The notes under the pieces were generated by a model. It was given only the letters and a program-made list of their open reading frames with translations. It was not told the origin of the DNA and ran no database searches. Below are positions 22,816 to 33,671 of a stretch of 64,000 bases of DNA, one piece after another. The stretch lies in contig NC_065571.1 in NCBI RefSeq assembly GCF_937616625.2, positions 16,866,501-16,930,500 on the forward strand, given 5' to 3'. The translations under genes were made by a program, and so were the position numbers. This DNA comes from Mercurialis annua (taxonomy: Eukaryota > Streptophyta > Magnoliopsida > Malpighiales > Euphorbiaceae). The stretch's first letter is position 1. Each line of letters starts with the position of its first letter.

Positions 22816-24049
22816 AAATGGGTAATAATTCTATGTTTATTTATTTATATAAATAAACTATAATGGATTAGGACTTATCATATAAGTGATACGATAATTT
22901 GAAAAAGAGGTAGTTAGAATCAAATTTTGTTATTTGATTTTAATTGAGTCGGTTTAAAATAAATTTTAAAGTTAGGATTCATTGCAATTATTGATGTTGA
23001 AATCCTAACTAGACCCGCTGAATCGTCTCACAGGTACCGACGAATAAAGGAATTAATATTCAACATTAGTCATATATAATTGTGGAATAAGTGAGTACTG
23101 TGAGTGTTTGTAAGTTTTTTTACTAATAAATATTAGTATTATAAATGTTTATTAACGGTATTACATGATTTCTAAATGTTTGTTTGCTTTCAAAATATAT
23201 TTGCGCTGAGATGATGTATAGTTTTGAAATCGATTGAGATCCATTGGAACGTGCTTCCTATTAAGTACTAATAGGGGCTCTGTGATCACCGACATTAATT
23301 TTTAAAATAAGTATGGATATGAAATGTGTTATAAATCTGGAAACGACCTAGAAGTCTTAGGCGACGGCCTAAACAAATATACTAATGATATACGGCCGCG
23401 ATCTGTACAGTTGGACAAAAATATGACTTGTGGATATTTATGTGATAGCATGTTAGAAATATGAATTTGTGGTTTAGGATTTCATTTGGATCGGAAATTT
23501 GGATGCATCTGATTTCATATTAATGTTTATTAGTAGATTTTGCGACTCACTCAATTTATAAAACTGACCCCATTGAATTTACCATTTTTCAAGTGAGTAT
23601 TTTGTGATGCTTGGATTTGCAATTCTAGTCATGGAAATTCGTCTGTGTCTAATAAAAGAGCAATGACTTTTAAACTCTGGAGTTGCAGTACATATGGTAT
23701 CACATATATCGTCACTGACTTATTTACATTTTAATACGCCGTGAAACTCTGATATATTATTACAATAATAATGCGTATGTATGTAGGTATTTATAACTGC
23801 AAAAAGTAAGAGTACAACATCTATGTATGTGTGATAAATGGAATACCCCATAAATTTAAATGACTAAATTATTCCACGTAAGGAATAATTAATAGGACCG
23901 GGAGAACGTAAATTAAATTTGAGGATAAATTTAATTTATAGTATCTCCGGAAATATACAATAGTTATAGAAGTCACAATATTAAATTTAGATATTTATAT
24001 TTTAACTAACGGGAATTAAAAAATGCATATAAATTAGAATAAAATAATG

Positions 24050-24357
24050 GCCAAATGATAAAAAAAGGCCAAACCTTTCATGAAAGTTCCACAAAAGTCC
24101 AAAATTTTCAATTTTATCCAATTTGTCCTTAAACGCATGATTTCGTTTCAATTTTGTCCAACTACACAATTTTGTCTATGTGGCGCTGATGTGTGACATG
24201 TCACATCAGCGCCATGTAGGCGACATATAAGAAAAATTATATAATTTGATAAAATTGTAACGAAATCATATGTTTCAGGATAAATTGGAAAAAATTGAAA
24301 GGTTTGGATTTTTATGAAATTTTCATGAAAGGTTTGGTCTTTTTTGGTCATTTGACC
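24050..24357. mobile_element. Mutator-type MITE inside the 5' LTR, exact 9-bp TSD
   Basis: Ends GGCCAAATGA and (reverse complement) GGTCAAATGA lead into arms sharing AGGCCAAACCTTTCATGAAA-like sequence over about 140 bp. Perfect 9-bp repeats TAAAATAAT flank it (24,041-24,049 and 24,358-24,366). The centre is a palindrome, GGCGCTGATGTG...CACATCAGCGCC. The empty site is preserved in the other LTR and in the solo LTR at 60,363, which confirms the insertion. Confidence 0.95.
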
Positions 24358-25064
24358 TAAAATAATTTATAAGTCCCGTATGAATATTTTTAGAGTCAAT
24401 ATTCAAGGAATATTTTTAGCTTGAATATTTTTAGGAAGTTACCCCAAAAGTTTTATAGAATTTGCAAATAGGAATTTTAATAAGTGGTCTAGTTTAACCC
24501 TAATAAATCTTAAATGATTTATTAAAAATAAGATATAGGTCTTGTGAGAATAAAAATTATGTTTTTATTCTATTTACGAATTATGGAATTCATGGTTAAA
24601 ATTTTATAAAATTCGAAGTTCATTGTCTGTTTTAGTTACGGACGAGTATTTAAGAATTTGGATTAAAGTAATGCGTGAATCCCTAAGAACTAGTTTGGCC
24701 TTTAGTAAAAGTATATATATGTTCAATTCAAATGAACATTTCATTTGAATTAGAGAACATAAAAGCTTAGGGTTTTTAGGTTTAATTCATATGAACATTC
24801 AAATGAACGATTCTCGATCCGTTTCTCGTTTCTAACTCAAATTTTTTCGGTAATTCATTATTAATCGAAGCAATAATCATTATTTTGAATTCGGTTCTAT
24901 AGAATTTGGATTAAAATTGAATATATAACGGTTATCGTATCGAATCGAACGTATACGTATTGATTTTAAGTTTCGATTGCGAAATTGAGTTGTTTGGTAT
25001 GTGAATAAGCGTTTAGAATCGAGAAATGACATGTAAGTAGGTCGGATTGAGCCTGTGAACAGAG

Positions 25065-25240
25065 TTCCCGTGGCTGTGCGACCCCACAGCTAGGCTGTAC
25101 GCACGCACAACCGAACTATGCAAGCCAACAGTCTCAAATAGACGTGCGGACGCACAGAGGCACTGTGCGGGCGCACAGTGTTCTGTGTGGGAGCACAGGG
25201 CCTTGCGCCATCGCACATCTGCAACATGCTTTCGCACGTC
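25065..25240 (+). repeat. CTGTGCG/CGCACAG palindrome cluster, 5' LTR
   Basis: At least five short palindromes or near-palindromes, the clearest being CTGTGCGGGCGCACAG near 25,160. They lie about 350-530 bp downstream of the putative TATA box, so they would be transcribed in the RNA leader. The stretch is markedly richer in G and C than its surroundings. Confidence 0.9.
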
Positions 25241-26710
25241 GAGGTCCGAATCGTCGGGGTTCAGACAATTTTGAACGGTATGTTCAATACGGAATCAAAA
25301 GGACTTTGAAATGTGAGCTAGGACGTTTAAAGGACTAAAAAGAACTTGGATAATTAAGGAAGTTTGATTAATTAAAACATAAATATGTTTTAATTAGGTC
25401 CTCTATTAATCAAAGTGATTAATATTGAGAGGATTATAAGTTGATATTGAGAATAAGGATAGACTATATACGTTATACGTCTAGTAACGTTTAGAGAGTC
25501 TACTCCTTAGAGTTAGCATTCTTATATGAATTGTTTTTAACGATTGAATTCTAACTAGATCCGACGGGCCGGCGGGCTACCGGACCAGCGGAGCAGGGGA
25601 CATTCAAATCCTATTTTGGGGATAGCGGTTCAGTGAGTTTTCATTTTACTTTTGAATACTGATACCCAAAATGTTTATAACTCAAAATTTTATTTAAATC
25701 ATATTGCATTGAGTCAATCTGAAACCGATATAGATCCATTAAAACATGCTACCTATTGAGCGATAATAGGGTTGTGTGATCACCGGTACTGATACTATAG
25801 ACTAAGCATGTGATTATCTAGAGAGATAAGGATGATTATGTTAAGTCATTGGGCAATAGGAATGTTAGTGACCCTGACTTAATAGGTAAATCCTGAGACG
25901 GAAATAATACAGTTACGGTCGCAGGTAAAATCGTGATTGCAGTTTTTGATATTCGTAAGTAATTATGGTGTGTTATATTGTGGTTCATACCATATTTACC
26001 CATTATGGTTTGATGTTTAGGGTTTCATCTGGATCAGTTGTCTGGCTGCATAATGAATGTTTCTCATGCGATTTCTATTTTATTAATATTCCTAAGTAAT
26101 TATGTGAACTCACTCAATATTGACCCCCCGTTGATATTTCCCTTTTACAGGTAAATAGATTTTGAAGTGACAAGGCTTATGTTCTTCCTTTGGGAGTCGT
26201 AGCTAAATAAGGTCACTCTAGAGATGTAGAGTAGTTCTGTCAATCCAATAGTAGTTCATTTTGAAATGGTTTATTCTGATATAAAACTACTGTTTTATAT
26301 ATATGGTTTTAAATGCTGCGTGTTGTACAAAAAGGGCTTTTGCTAGTTGTTTATAAAGAAACTGGATTTGTGTTTAAAGCTATGTGTTTGTACAAATGTT
26401 TTTAACCGGTCGCTTGATGTGTGAACTGGTTTACACTGCTGGCATTGTATTCGAAAAGGGTATCATATGATGTATGATATGTACGCGTACTACCCTGAGT
26501 CCAAGAATGCAATCGCAGAGTTTTGGTTACATATTTGTTTACAGTTTTTCAAATACTTGCAAAAAGAGATTGAGACATTTTATGTTTTCAAAACGCGAAA
26601 AGTTTTTACTGTTTGTCCTAGGCTTGCTACGGGTTTCGGAACAAACATTCTCATTCCCTAGCGCCGGTCTCGACTCAAGTTTCAGAGTGGAAATTGGGTC
26701 GTGATAAACT

Positions 26711-26722
26711 TGGTACCATAGA
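26711..26722 (+). promoter_or_regulatory. Primer binding site, tRNA-iMet type, degenerate
   Basis: TGGTACCATAGA, four bases after the 5' LTR, matches the standard TGGTATCAGAGC at 9 of 12 positions. It is followed by AATGGTTTAG, which the leader at 42,241 also shows. Confidence 0.8.
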
Positions 26723-27020
26723 AATGGTTTAGATTCTTAGGTCATTGTCGATACATCCTATGTGTTGTGTGGTTTGAGTACCTAGGAACTACTGCAACAA
26801 TAGGATTCGAGTCATGTCTTTGATACGTCATCATTTTGGTTTGAAACTTTTTAGCTTTTCCCTATTGGCTGTGAGTCTGTGTTATGTTTGATGTGAGATA
26901 TATGCTATGATGAGCATGTGCATATTAGATGTTTCCACTAATATGACTAAGTGTATCTGTGGAACTCTGCTTTATCATGTGTTTGTGTGTCTGATAGTAG
27001 CGTGGGTTGCTTTGGTTAGG

Positions 27021-28475
27021 ATGGCTGACCAAAGGCAAACACGAGGGCGTATTGCTATGGCACAAGATGATGAAGAGGGTCAAGATGAATCATGTGTTCA
27101 TGGAGGACAAAATGTACAGGCTGACGCGGCAGGCCGAGGCCGTGGCCGAGGACGTGGTAGAGGTAGAGTTAGAGGTCATACAGTGGGGGGACAAGAACCT
27201 GTTCAGGCACCGGAAATGACTCAACAACCTAATGTCCCAGACTTTAACTTTAATCAGTTCTTAGCTGGAGTTGCAGCTATGCAGGCCAATCAAGTCGAGA
27301 ATCAGGCTATGCATAGGGAGCAACTATTGCAACAACAACAACGTGTTGGTGCAAATGTTAATTGAGATAGTGTCTTGGCCTATATGAGACTTAAGCCAAT
27401 GACGTTTGATGGTTCAGGCGATGCGCTAGATTTTCTTGAGGAAGTCGAGCGTAATGCTAGATGTCTGCAGGCTGACGATAGATATTCGATCTTGTTAGTT
27501 GAGATGTCGATGAAAGGAATAACAAAAGATTGGTTTCAGCGTAGAGTTCAACCAACGATGAATCAGATGACATGGGCAAAATTTGTCAATCGGCACAAAG
27601 AGTTCTTTCTTCCATTCTCAATGACCGAGAGTTATTGAGATAGACTATTGAACTTGATGAAAGGTGATAAATCAGTGCAGGAATATGTGACGGAGTTCAC
27701 TTGATTGGGTAGATTTGCACCTGATTTGATGGCAGATCCAGTTAGGGTGAATGCAAGGTTTGTGAAAGGTTTAGGACCCGAGTTTCTTAGTTTGATAGCT
27801 AGTGTAAATACGGATTTGGTGCGACTTATAAATAGTGCGCGACAGATAGAAACTTCTCTAATCCAATTTGGGAGGATCACAGACCCATCTGGATTAAGCC
27901 AGGATGAAATTTAGAATACTATTGATGAGTGAAGTGATTCAATCGAGTCTTACACGGGTGGTCATGTAGACCAACATTGTGAACTAAGTCGCAAGAAAGG
28001 GATATTTAGTTCACCAGAGAATATTTCTGAAGTAGGATTTGATACCAGGACTGCAAGCACTATATGAGTCAATACTCCTATTTGTCATAGATGTAACAAA
28101 ATGCATTGCGGAATATGCCATCGCATTTCTGGAGAATTTTTAAACTGTGGCCAACAGGGTCACTTTGCAAAGGAGTGTCCAAGGTTAGGACCCCAGAGTT
28201 CAAAAATTTGTGTGGCACAATCGTTTTATCATCAACAAGAGGTTGTATATCCAACATCGCTTGGACAAGTAAGTACCTTCAATGGTCAGTGTGGTAGAGG
28301 TTATGGTAACAGAGGTGGAAGGAATGGCGGAGGACGTGGTACTGGTCAGATTTTGCAAACTGGCGGAAGTCAAGCCAGGTATTTTGCTTTGGACCAACAA
28401 GAGTCTAAGGTTTCTAAAGCTATCGTTCAAGGTATCTTTTATAACTTCTATGGATACGATAATTTTGTTTATTAA
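27021..28475 (+). pseudogene. Gypsy gag polyprotein, six in-frame stops
   Basis: Gag forms the particle that packages retrotransposon RNA. One frame runs from ATG 27,021 (MADQRQTRGR) to 28,475. Order: basic RG-rich stretch (residues about 41-58); Gln/Asn-rich segment; the retrotransposon gag domain with RLKPMTFDGSGD (about 27,386) and, later, VQEYVTEFT; a zinc knuckle region at about 28,140; and a Gly-rich linker followed by ARYFALDQQES, the usual gag/protease border. The knuckle reads FLNCGQQGHFAKEC, so its first Cys is lost. Stops: TGA at 27,363, 27,636, 27,702, 27,930 and 28,065, and TAG at 27,912. The frame ends before the protease DSG motif. It is not functional as it stands. Confidence 0.9.
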
Positions 28476-28515
28476 GTATGTGGCTAGGATGTAAATTCGA
28501 GGAAGAATTTATTAT

Positions 28516-28528
28516 AAGGTGGGGAGAA
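28516..28528 (+). promoter_or_regulatory. Polypurine tract
   Basis: AAGGTGGGGAGAA directly abuts the TG of the 3' LTR, as expected for the plus-strand primer. One T interrupts the purines. Confidence 0.88.
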
Positions 28529-30012
28529 TGTAATACCCCGTATATTTAATGGACTAAATTATTCCACGTAAGGAATAGTTAATAGGACCGGAAGAATGTA
28601 AATTTAATTTGAGGATAAATTTAATTTATAATATCTCCGGAAATATACAATACTTATACAAGTTAAAATATTAAATTTCGATATTTATATTTTAACTAAC
28701 GTAAATTAAGAAATGCTTATAAATTAAAAAAAAAATTATAAGTCCCATGTGAATATTTTTGGAGTCAATATTCACGAAATAATTTTAGGAAGTTATCCCT
28801 AAAATTTTATAGAATTTGGAGATATTCATTTTAGTAAGTGGATCTAATTTAGCCCTAATAAATCTTAAATGATTTATTAAAAATAAAATATAGGTCCCGT
28901 GAGGATAAAAATTACGTATTTATTCTATTTATGAATTATGAAATTCATGGTTAAAATTTCATAAAATTCGGAGTTCGTTGTCTGTTTTAATTACAGACGA
29001 GTATTTAAGAATTTGGGTTAAAGTAACGCGTGAATTCCTAAAAACTAGTTTGGCTTTTAGCCAAAATATATATATGTTCAATTCAAATGAACATTTCATT
29101 TGAATCAGAGAACATAAAAGCTCAGGGTTTTTAGTTTCAGAGAACGGCGACGATACGTTCGACAATTCTCGATCTGTTTCTTGTTTCAAACTCAAATTTC
29201 TTCCGTAATTCGTCATTTATCGAAGCAATAACCGTTATTTTGAATTCGGTTCTATAGAATTTGGATTAAAATTGAATATATAACGGTTACCGTATCAAAT
29301 CGAACGTATACGTATTGATTTTTTGTTTCAATTGCGAAATTGAGTTGTTTGGTATGTTAATAAACGTTTAGAATCGAGAAATGACATGTAAGTAGGTCAG
29401 ATTGAGCTCGGGAATGGAGTTCACGTGGCTGTGCGTGAAGCATAGCCACTGTGCGCAAGCACAATAAGCTATGCGATCGCACAGTAGGCTGTGCGCACGC
29501 ACAGCCGGACTGTGTGAGCGCACAGTCTCAAAGAGTAGTTCGGTCCATCCAACAATAGTTCATTTTGAAATGGTTTACTCTGATATGAAACTACTGTTTT
29601 ATATGTATGGTTTTGAATGCTGCGTGTTTGTACAAAAAGTGCTTTTGCCATTTGTTTATAAATAAACTTGATTTGTATTTAAAGCTATGTGTTTGTACAA
29701 ACGTTTTTAACCGGTCGCCTGATGTGTGAACTGGTTTACACTGCTGGCATTGTATTCGGACAGGGCTATCATATGATGTATGATATGTACGAGTACTACC
29801 CTGAGTCCAGGAATGCAATCGCAGAGTTTTGATTACATATTAGTTTAAAGGTTTTCAAATACTTACAAAAAGAGATTGAGACCTTTTATGTTTTCAAAAC
29901 GCGAAAAGTTTTTACTGTTTGTCCTAGGCATGCTACGGGTTTTGGAACAACCATTCCCATTCCCTACCGCTGGTCTCGACTCAAGTTTTAGAATGGAAAT
30001 TGGGTCGTGACA
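28529..30012 (+). repeat. 3' LTR of the gag-only element, 1,484 bp, internally deleted
   Basis: It starts TGTAATACCCCG and ends GGGTCGTGACA. Relative to the 5' LTR it lacks the MITE (308 bp plus one TSD) and a segment equal to about 25,139-26,228. The junction is near 29,532, between ...AGTCTCAA and AGAGTAGTTC. Subtracting both differences from the 5' LTR leaves about 1.46 kb, in agreement. It retains its own CTGTGCG/CGCACAG cluster at 29,428-29,532. Confidence 0.92.
29428..29532 (+). repeat. CTGTGCG/CGCACAG palindrome cluster, 3' LTR
   Basis: It contains the perfect palindrome CTGTGCGCACGCACAG-type block near 29,490, GCGATCGC near 29,473 and CTGTGTGAGCGCACAG near 29,510. Order and spacers differ from the cluster in the 5' LTR although the flanking sequence aligns well. 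Confidence 0.9.
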
Positions 30013-30255
30013 ATAATTATGCCTGATTATATGATATAAGGTTATGAAACAAGTTGATGCAATAATTATGAATGATAGTTATTGCCATTTTTCATCATGA
30101 GTTTTTAACCGGAATATTTTAAAAGAATTATAAAATGTTGAAAATGGTTTCATTAATCAGTGAAAAATTTATCATAGAAGTTAGACTTGATCGGATTTCA
30201 GAGCAACTACTCTCATTTTCCAGTCTTGTCTTGATTCGAGAATCGGGTCGTGATA

Positions 30256-30612
30256 ATAGTTGATTGAGATAGAAAAGATTCTAATAGTTAAACTCTAAAA
30301 TTCAACTACACACACATATATACATATATTTGCAATCAGGATTTTATGTGTTTTTTTTTGTTTTGGTGAACTGACGAATCAAACCGACAAAATTTGGATG
30401 TACAGGGAAACCGTAAACCAGATGAGTGAAGTCTAATTTTAATTTTATAGGGATAATTTAGTTCATTTACTGCATATGCAAACCAAATCAAATTTAATTG
30501 AATCAAACTGACCGAACCGTAACTCACCATTAACTATAATTTGTTAACAATAGACATTCGGACTATTTATTACTCCTACTGTAGTGTTTTAGGGATAACA
30601 ATTTTTAAATTA
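30256..30612. other. AT-rich spacer
   Basis: No gene was recognised. There is a short CA/TA-rich run near 30,308. Confidence 0.5.
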
Positions 30613-30899
30613 GGCTAAACCTATCTAAAAACTCTTATACTATATTATTTTTGTTCAAAAAGCCCTTATACTATTTTTTTTGTTCTTTAGATCCCTGTAT
30701 TTGGCAAAATTCCGATTTTCAGGTCCTTTTGAGGGACTGGAGGAATAAAAAAGTTGTAAGTAGAGGGACTAGAGAAAACTAAAAAAGGATCTGAAAATCA
30801 AAAATTATATAAATAGAGGAACCTGAAAAATAAAAAAATAGTATAAGGACTTTTTAAACAAAAATGATATAATACAAAGGGCTCTAGATAGATTTAGCC
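30613..30899. mobile_element. Mutator-type MITE, 287 bp, exact 9-bp TSD
   Basis: Ends GGCTAAACCTATCT and (reverse complement) GGCTAAATCTATCT continue into arms pairing over about 110 bp. Perfect 9-bp direct repeats TTTAAATTA flank it (30,604-30,612 and 30,900-30,908). No ORF. Confidence 0.93.
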
Positions 30900-31109
30900 T
30901 TTAAATTATATAGACAAAAGGCAAGTAACAAAACGTACCCAAAAGGGTACTACTACAACCACTATACAACTTGGGACGATGACAAAAGTACCTAAAATTT
31001 TAAAAATATTTACAAAAATATCTGTAAACTTTTTTTATTTACAAAAATACGACTGATTTAAAATTAATTACAAAAGTATCAAAAAATGAAAATTAATTAC
31101 AAAAGTACG

Positions 31110-31625
31110 ATTTGTATAATGTCGGTATAATTATGGTATAATTTTGGAATAATAAAACTATAAATCAGATAATTTAAAAATAATATTTGGTTTATTATTG
31201 GTATAATTTCAGTATATTTTTGGTATATCGATTATAAATTTTTATATATATTTTCTAGTTGATAACATGTATGTTTTTTTTTTTATATGTATTTTTCACT
31301 ATAGTTGGTAATGAACTAGAGAATTTGTATATTATTAGTATAATTGTTAGGTTAATATTTAGTATGCGATGTGGTGTAATGTTGATGTAATAATAAAATT
31401 TCAGTATATTTTGATATGTACACTCTTGGTATACTGTTGGTATAATTTTGATATACTATTAATTTTATTTTTAGTATACGATTTGATGTAATTTTGGTAA
31501 ATTTTTATTTAATATTAATAAAATATCAGTATGTATAACGTTGGTATAATTTTGGTATAATGTTGATGTAATGTTGACATAATGTTAATTTATTAGTATA
31601 CTGACATTATACCGACAGTATACAC
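31110..31625. repeat. Degenerate GGTATAATTTT minisatellite-like region
   Basis: Variants of GGTATAATTTTGGTATA, GTTGATGTAATG and TCAGTATATTTTGGTATA recur more than fifteen times with irregular spacing. Flanking TTACAAAAGTAC and CTTTTGTAAATA blocks suggest it could be the core of a larger inverted-repeat element, but I could not fix the ends. Confidence 0.6.
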
Positions 31626-31770
31626 CGTATGTTTGATATTATTTTTTATTTTTTTGTTCTTTTGTAAATATGAATAAGATTTTTGTAAATGAAAAAAGTC
31701 AACATGTAGTTTTGTAATTATTTTCATTTGTTTTGGTAAATGGTGTAATTTCCTCATACAACTTTGTCCT

Positions 31771-32300
31771 ACATTGCGTAGTCAACAAAAGATCCTTTGT
31801 TGATGTGAAAAGAGAGCAAATCTACTTTTTAAGTACTTGCACTTTTAAAATTATACATTTTTATCCTTTAAATTTTCCATTCATTAATAAATATTGACCT
31901 AGACTACATAAACATATTCTATTCCACTTTTTAAACAATCTATTTTAATTTTATCTGTCTAATAAATTATCAATTTAAATAAACTAGTTAATTTATATAA
32001 ACTATTTATTTCATTTTATTTTTATAAAACTTGATTTTTACAAATTTTTTTTAAATTCCTAAATTATATAATTTTTTATCTATTTTTAATTTATAAGAAT
32101 TTCATAATATATTCGATAAAATTTACTCTTACAAAACAATTTGAAATGATAATAAAACTATATTAATTTTGTGATTTTTTTTTTAATAATTGAAAACAAG
32201 AACGCATGAATTTTTTTTTAACACAACTTAATAATTTGTTGTTCAGTTATATCATTCGAAGCATAGTTCATCGGTAATTTTGTACAAGTGCGACTAGCAG
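31771..32300. other. AT-rich intergenic stretch
   Basis: Nothing was recognised. Confidence 0.5.
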
Positions 32301-32324
32301 TATCTGTGATGCACGAAAAACCTT

Positions 32325-32825
32325 ATGTAGGGTGAATTTTTCCGTTTCGAAAACATTTCTGTGTTGGAAACTATCAGAAACTCTTCGGAAACGTCTCGGC
32401 CCGTTTCCGTAAATACTAAAAATTGGAAACTCGTTTCCTAAAAGGAAACCCACTTCCTATATAAAACAATTCTTAAATAGTTAAAAAACCTATAAAAGGT
32501 TACCTATAAATAAGAAATCTAACTCAATTACCCATATATTTTATAATTATGAAATTTATTAATATGTTATATATTTAAATTATATACTTTATAATTATGG
32601 AATTTATAAAAATTTATTTTTATATAAATAAACTATTATAACAACTAATAAGATAAATTTTATAATTTTTATAAAATTTTTAATATTTATAAATATACCC
32701 CTATATTATTACTATTTACACGTTTTTCCCGCGTTTCCATTTTCTATAATTTGAAAAAATTCGTATCGTCGTTTCCGTTTTCGTTTCAGTTTTCGTTTCT
32801 GTTTCCATTTCCGTGCAACTTAAAG
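32325..32825. repeat. GTTTCC-rich repeat region
   Basis: Two clusters of GTTTCC/GGAAAC words (32,330-32,465 and 32,725-32,815) flank an AT-rich centre. The outer ends, GATGCACGAAAAA and (reverse complement) GTTGCACGGAAAT, are weakly inverted, so this may be a decayed DNA transposon. No ORF. Confidence 0.45.
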
Positions 32826-32830
32826 CAGTA

Positions 32831-33302
32831 TATAAGAGTCATCATCATCGCTTGGATATAAAGCATGGAACAATGTCAAGGAAAACCATGAATATATATT
32901 GATTAAAAGTGACTGCACTAAGGGCAGCCATTGTCAAAGTTCGGAAGCTGCGATAAAACAACAAAAGGGGCAGGCTGGCATTTCAAGGCTAAGATAGAGA
33001 GATAAGAGAGTAGAAGATGATGTCATGGCAATTTGTAGTCTTTAAGGTATTCATAAATTATGGCTATTCTTTGGTAACCATGTGATATTCACGTGCGATT
33101 TTTCAGCTCATTGACAAAATCATTTTATCTATTGAGATGCTTGGGATATATCTAATTTTTTATTTTTTTTAAACAATTAATATTACTGTTATGAAGTGAA
33201 CAACCAAACATTTTTTTTGATAAATTAATAAGTCGAGTTATACTTTCATATATTGTTGGAATATATGTATTTAACTTAACTCTTATTTACCCTAAAAACA
33301 AA
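32831..33302. other. Intergenic stretch
   Basis: No gene or clear repeat was recognised. Confidence 0.5.
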
Positions 33303-33671
33303 GAATTAATTACTAAAAAAAAACCCCACCTTATAACATTTATTCGTTTATACCCTAATTTAAAAAAAAATTCATTTGTACCCTTTTTTTGATTTTTTAT
33401 TTTCGTCTCTATCTTAAAGAGCTAATTTGACCTCTTTTTATTTGGAAAAATATTCAAAATAATCCTTTATATTTAGCTTATATTCTAATTAAACATTAAT
33501 ATTATTAATCATTTTTAAAGTTTTCATCCTTTAATTAATTTATTGTCAAAAATTTAAATTTTAGGGTAGAGATGAAAACAAATTAAAAAAAGGGTACAAG
33601 TCAACTTTTTCCTATATGAGGGTATAAACGAAAAAATATTATAAGGTAGGGGTTTTTTAAATAATTAGGCC
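33303..33671. mobile_element. MITE-like inverted-repeat element, 369 bp
   Basis: The arms match over about 90 bp: left CACCTTATAACATTTATTCG, right (reverse complement) TACCTTATAATATTTTTTCG, then GTTTATACCCT in both. The right end reads GGCC. The flanks AAAAACAAA and AAAAAAAAA agree at 8 of 9 positions, but in an A-rich setting this is weak. Confidence 0.65.

Larger units (their letters stand above)
23839..26706 (+). repeat. 5' LTR of the gag-only element, 2,868 bp
   Basis: It starts TGGAATACCCCA and ends GGGTCGTGATA (the partner ends GTGACA). It carries a 308-bp MITE at 24,050-24,357 that the 3' LTR lacks. A TATATATAT box at about 24,712 is a plausible promoter. Palindromic CTGTGCG/CGCACAG blocks lie at 25,065-25,240. 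Confidence 0.9.
23839..30012 (+). mobile_element. Gypsy (Tekay/Del-like) LTR element with gag but no pol
   Basis: A complete, non-autonomous LTR retrotransposon: LTR (23,839-26,706), PBS (26,711), gag remnant (27,021-28,475), polypurine tract (28,516-28,528), LTR (28,529-30,012). There is no protease active site, RT, RNase H or integrase between gag and PPT, so its proteins must have come from elsewhere. It fits the published class of terminal-repeat-with-gag (TR-GAG) elements. The flanks are ATAAA (23,834-23,838) and ATAAT (30,013-30,017), a 4/5 match. It lies inside LTR B, whose 3' tail resumes at 30,013. The Tekay assignment rests on the LTR ends, PBS type and gag style. Confidence 0.88.
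19868..30255 (+). mobile_element. Old gypsy-type LTR (B), split by two younger insertions
   Basis: The start TGTAATACTCC at 19,868 and the end TCGGGTCGTGATA at 30,255 are the two ends of one LTR. Its pieces are about 19,868-20,944, 22,816-23,838 and 30,013-30,255. The middle piece has the family landmarks CTAACTAGACCCG (about 23,006) and a near-identical CCATTGGAACGTGCTTCCTATT block (about 23,242). The last piece has TCTCATTTTCCAGTCTTGTC before the end. A TAGTTG hexamer occurs at both edges (19,861-19,866 and 30,257-30,262), one base away from the predicted junctions; whether it is the duplication is unclear. The pieces together make roughly 2.3 kb. Confidence 0.68.

Noticed and set aside
22816..22830. 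Primer binding site after the copia-like LTR
   Set aside because: TGGGTAATAATT is too far from TGGTATCAGAGC, and the sequence after it reads as the resumed LTR B.
24148..24351. 67-codon minus-strand ORF
   Set aside because: It lies wholly within a hairpin MITE and has no recognisable domain.
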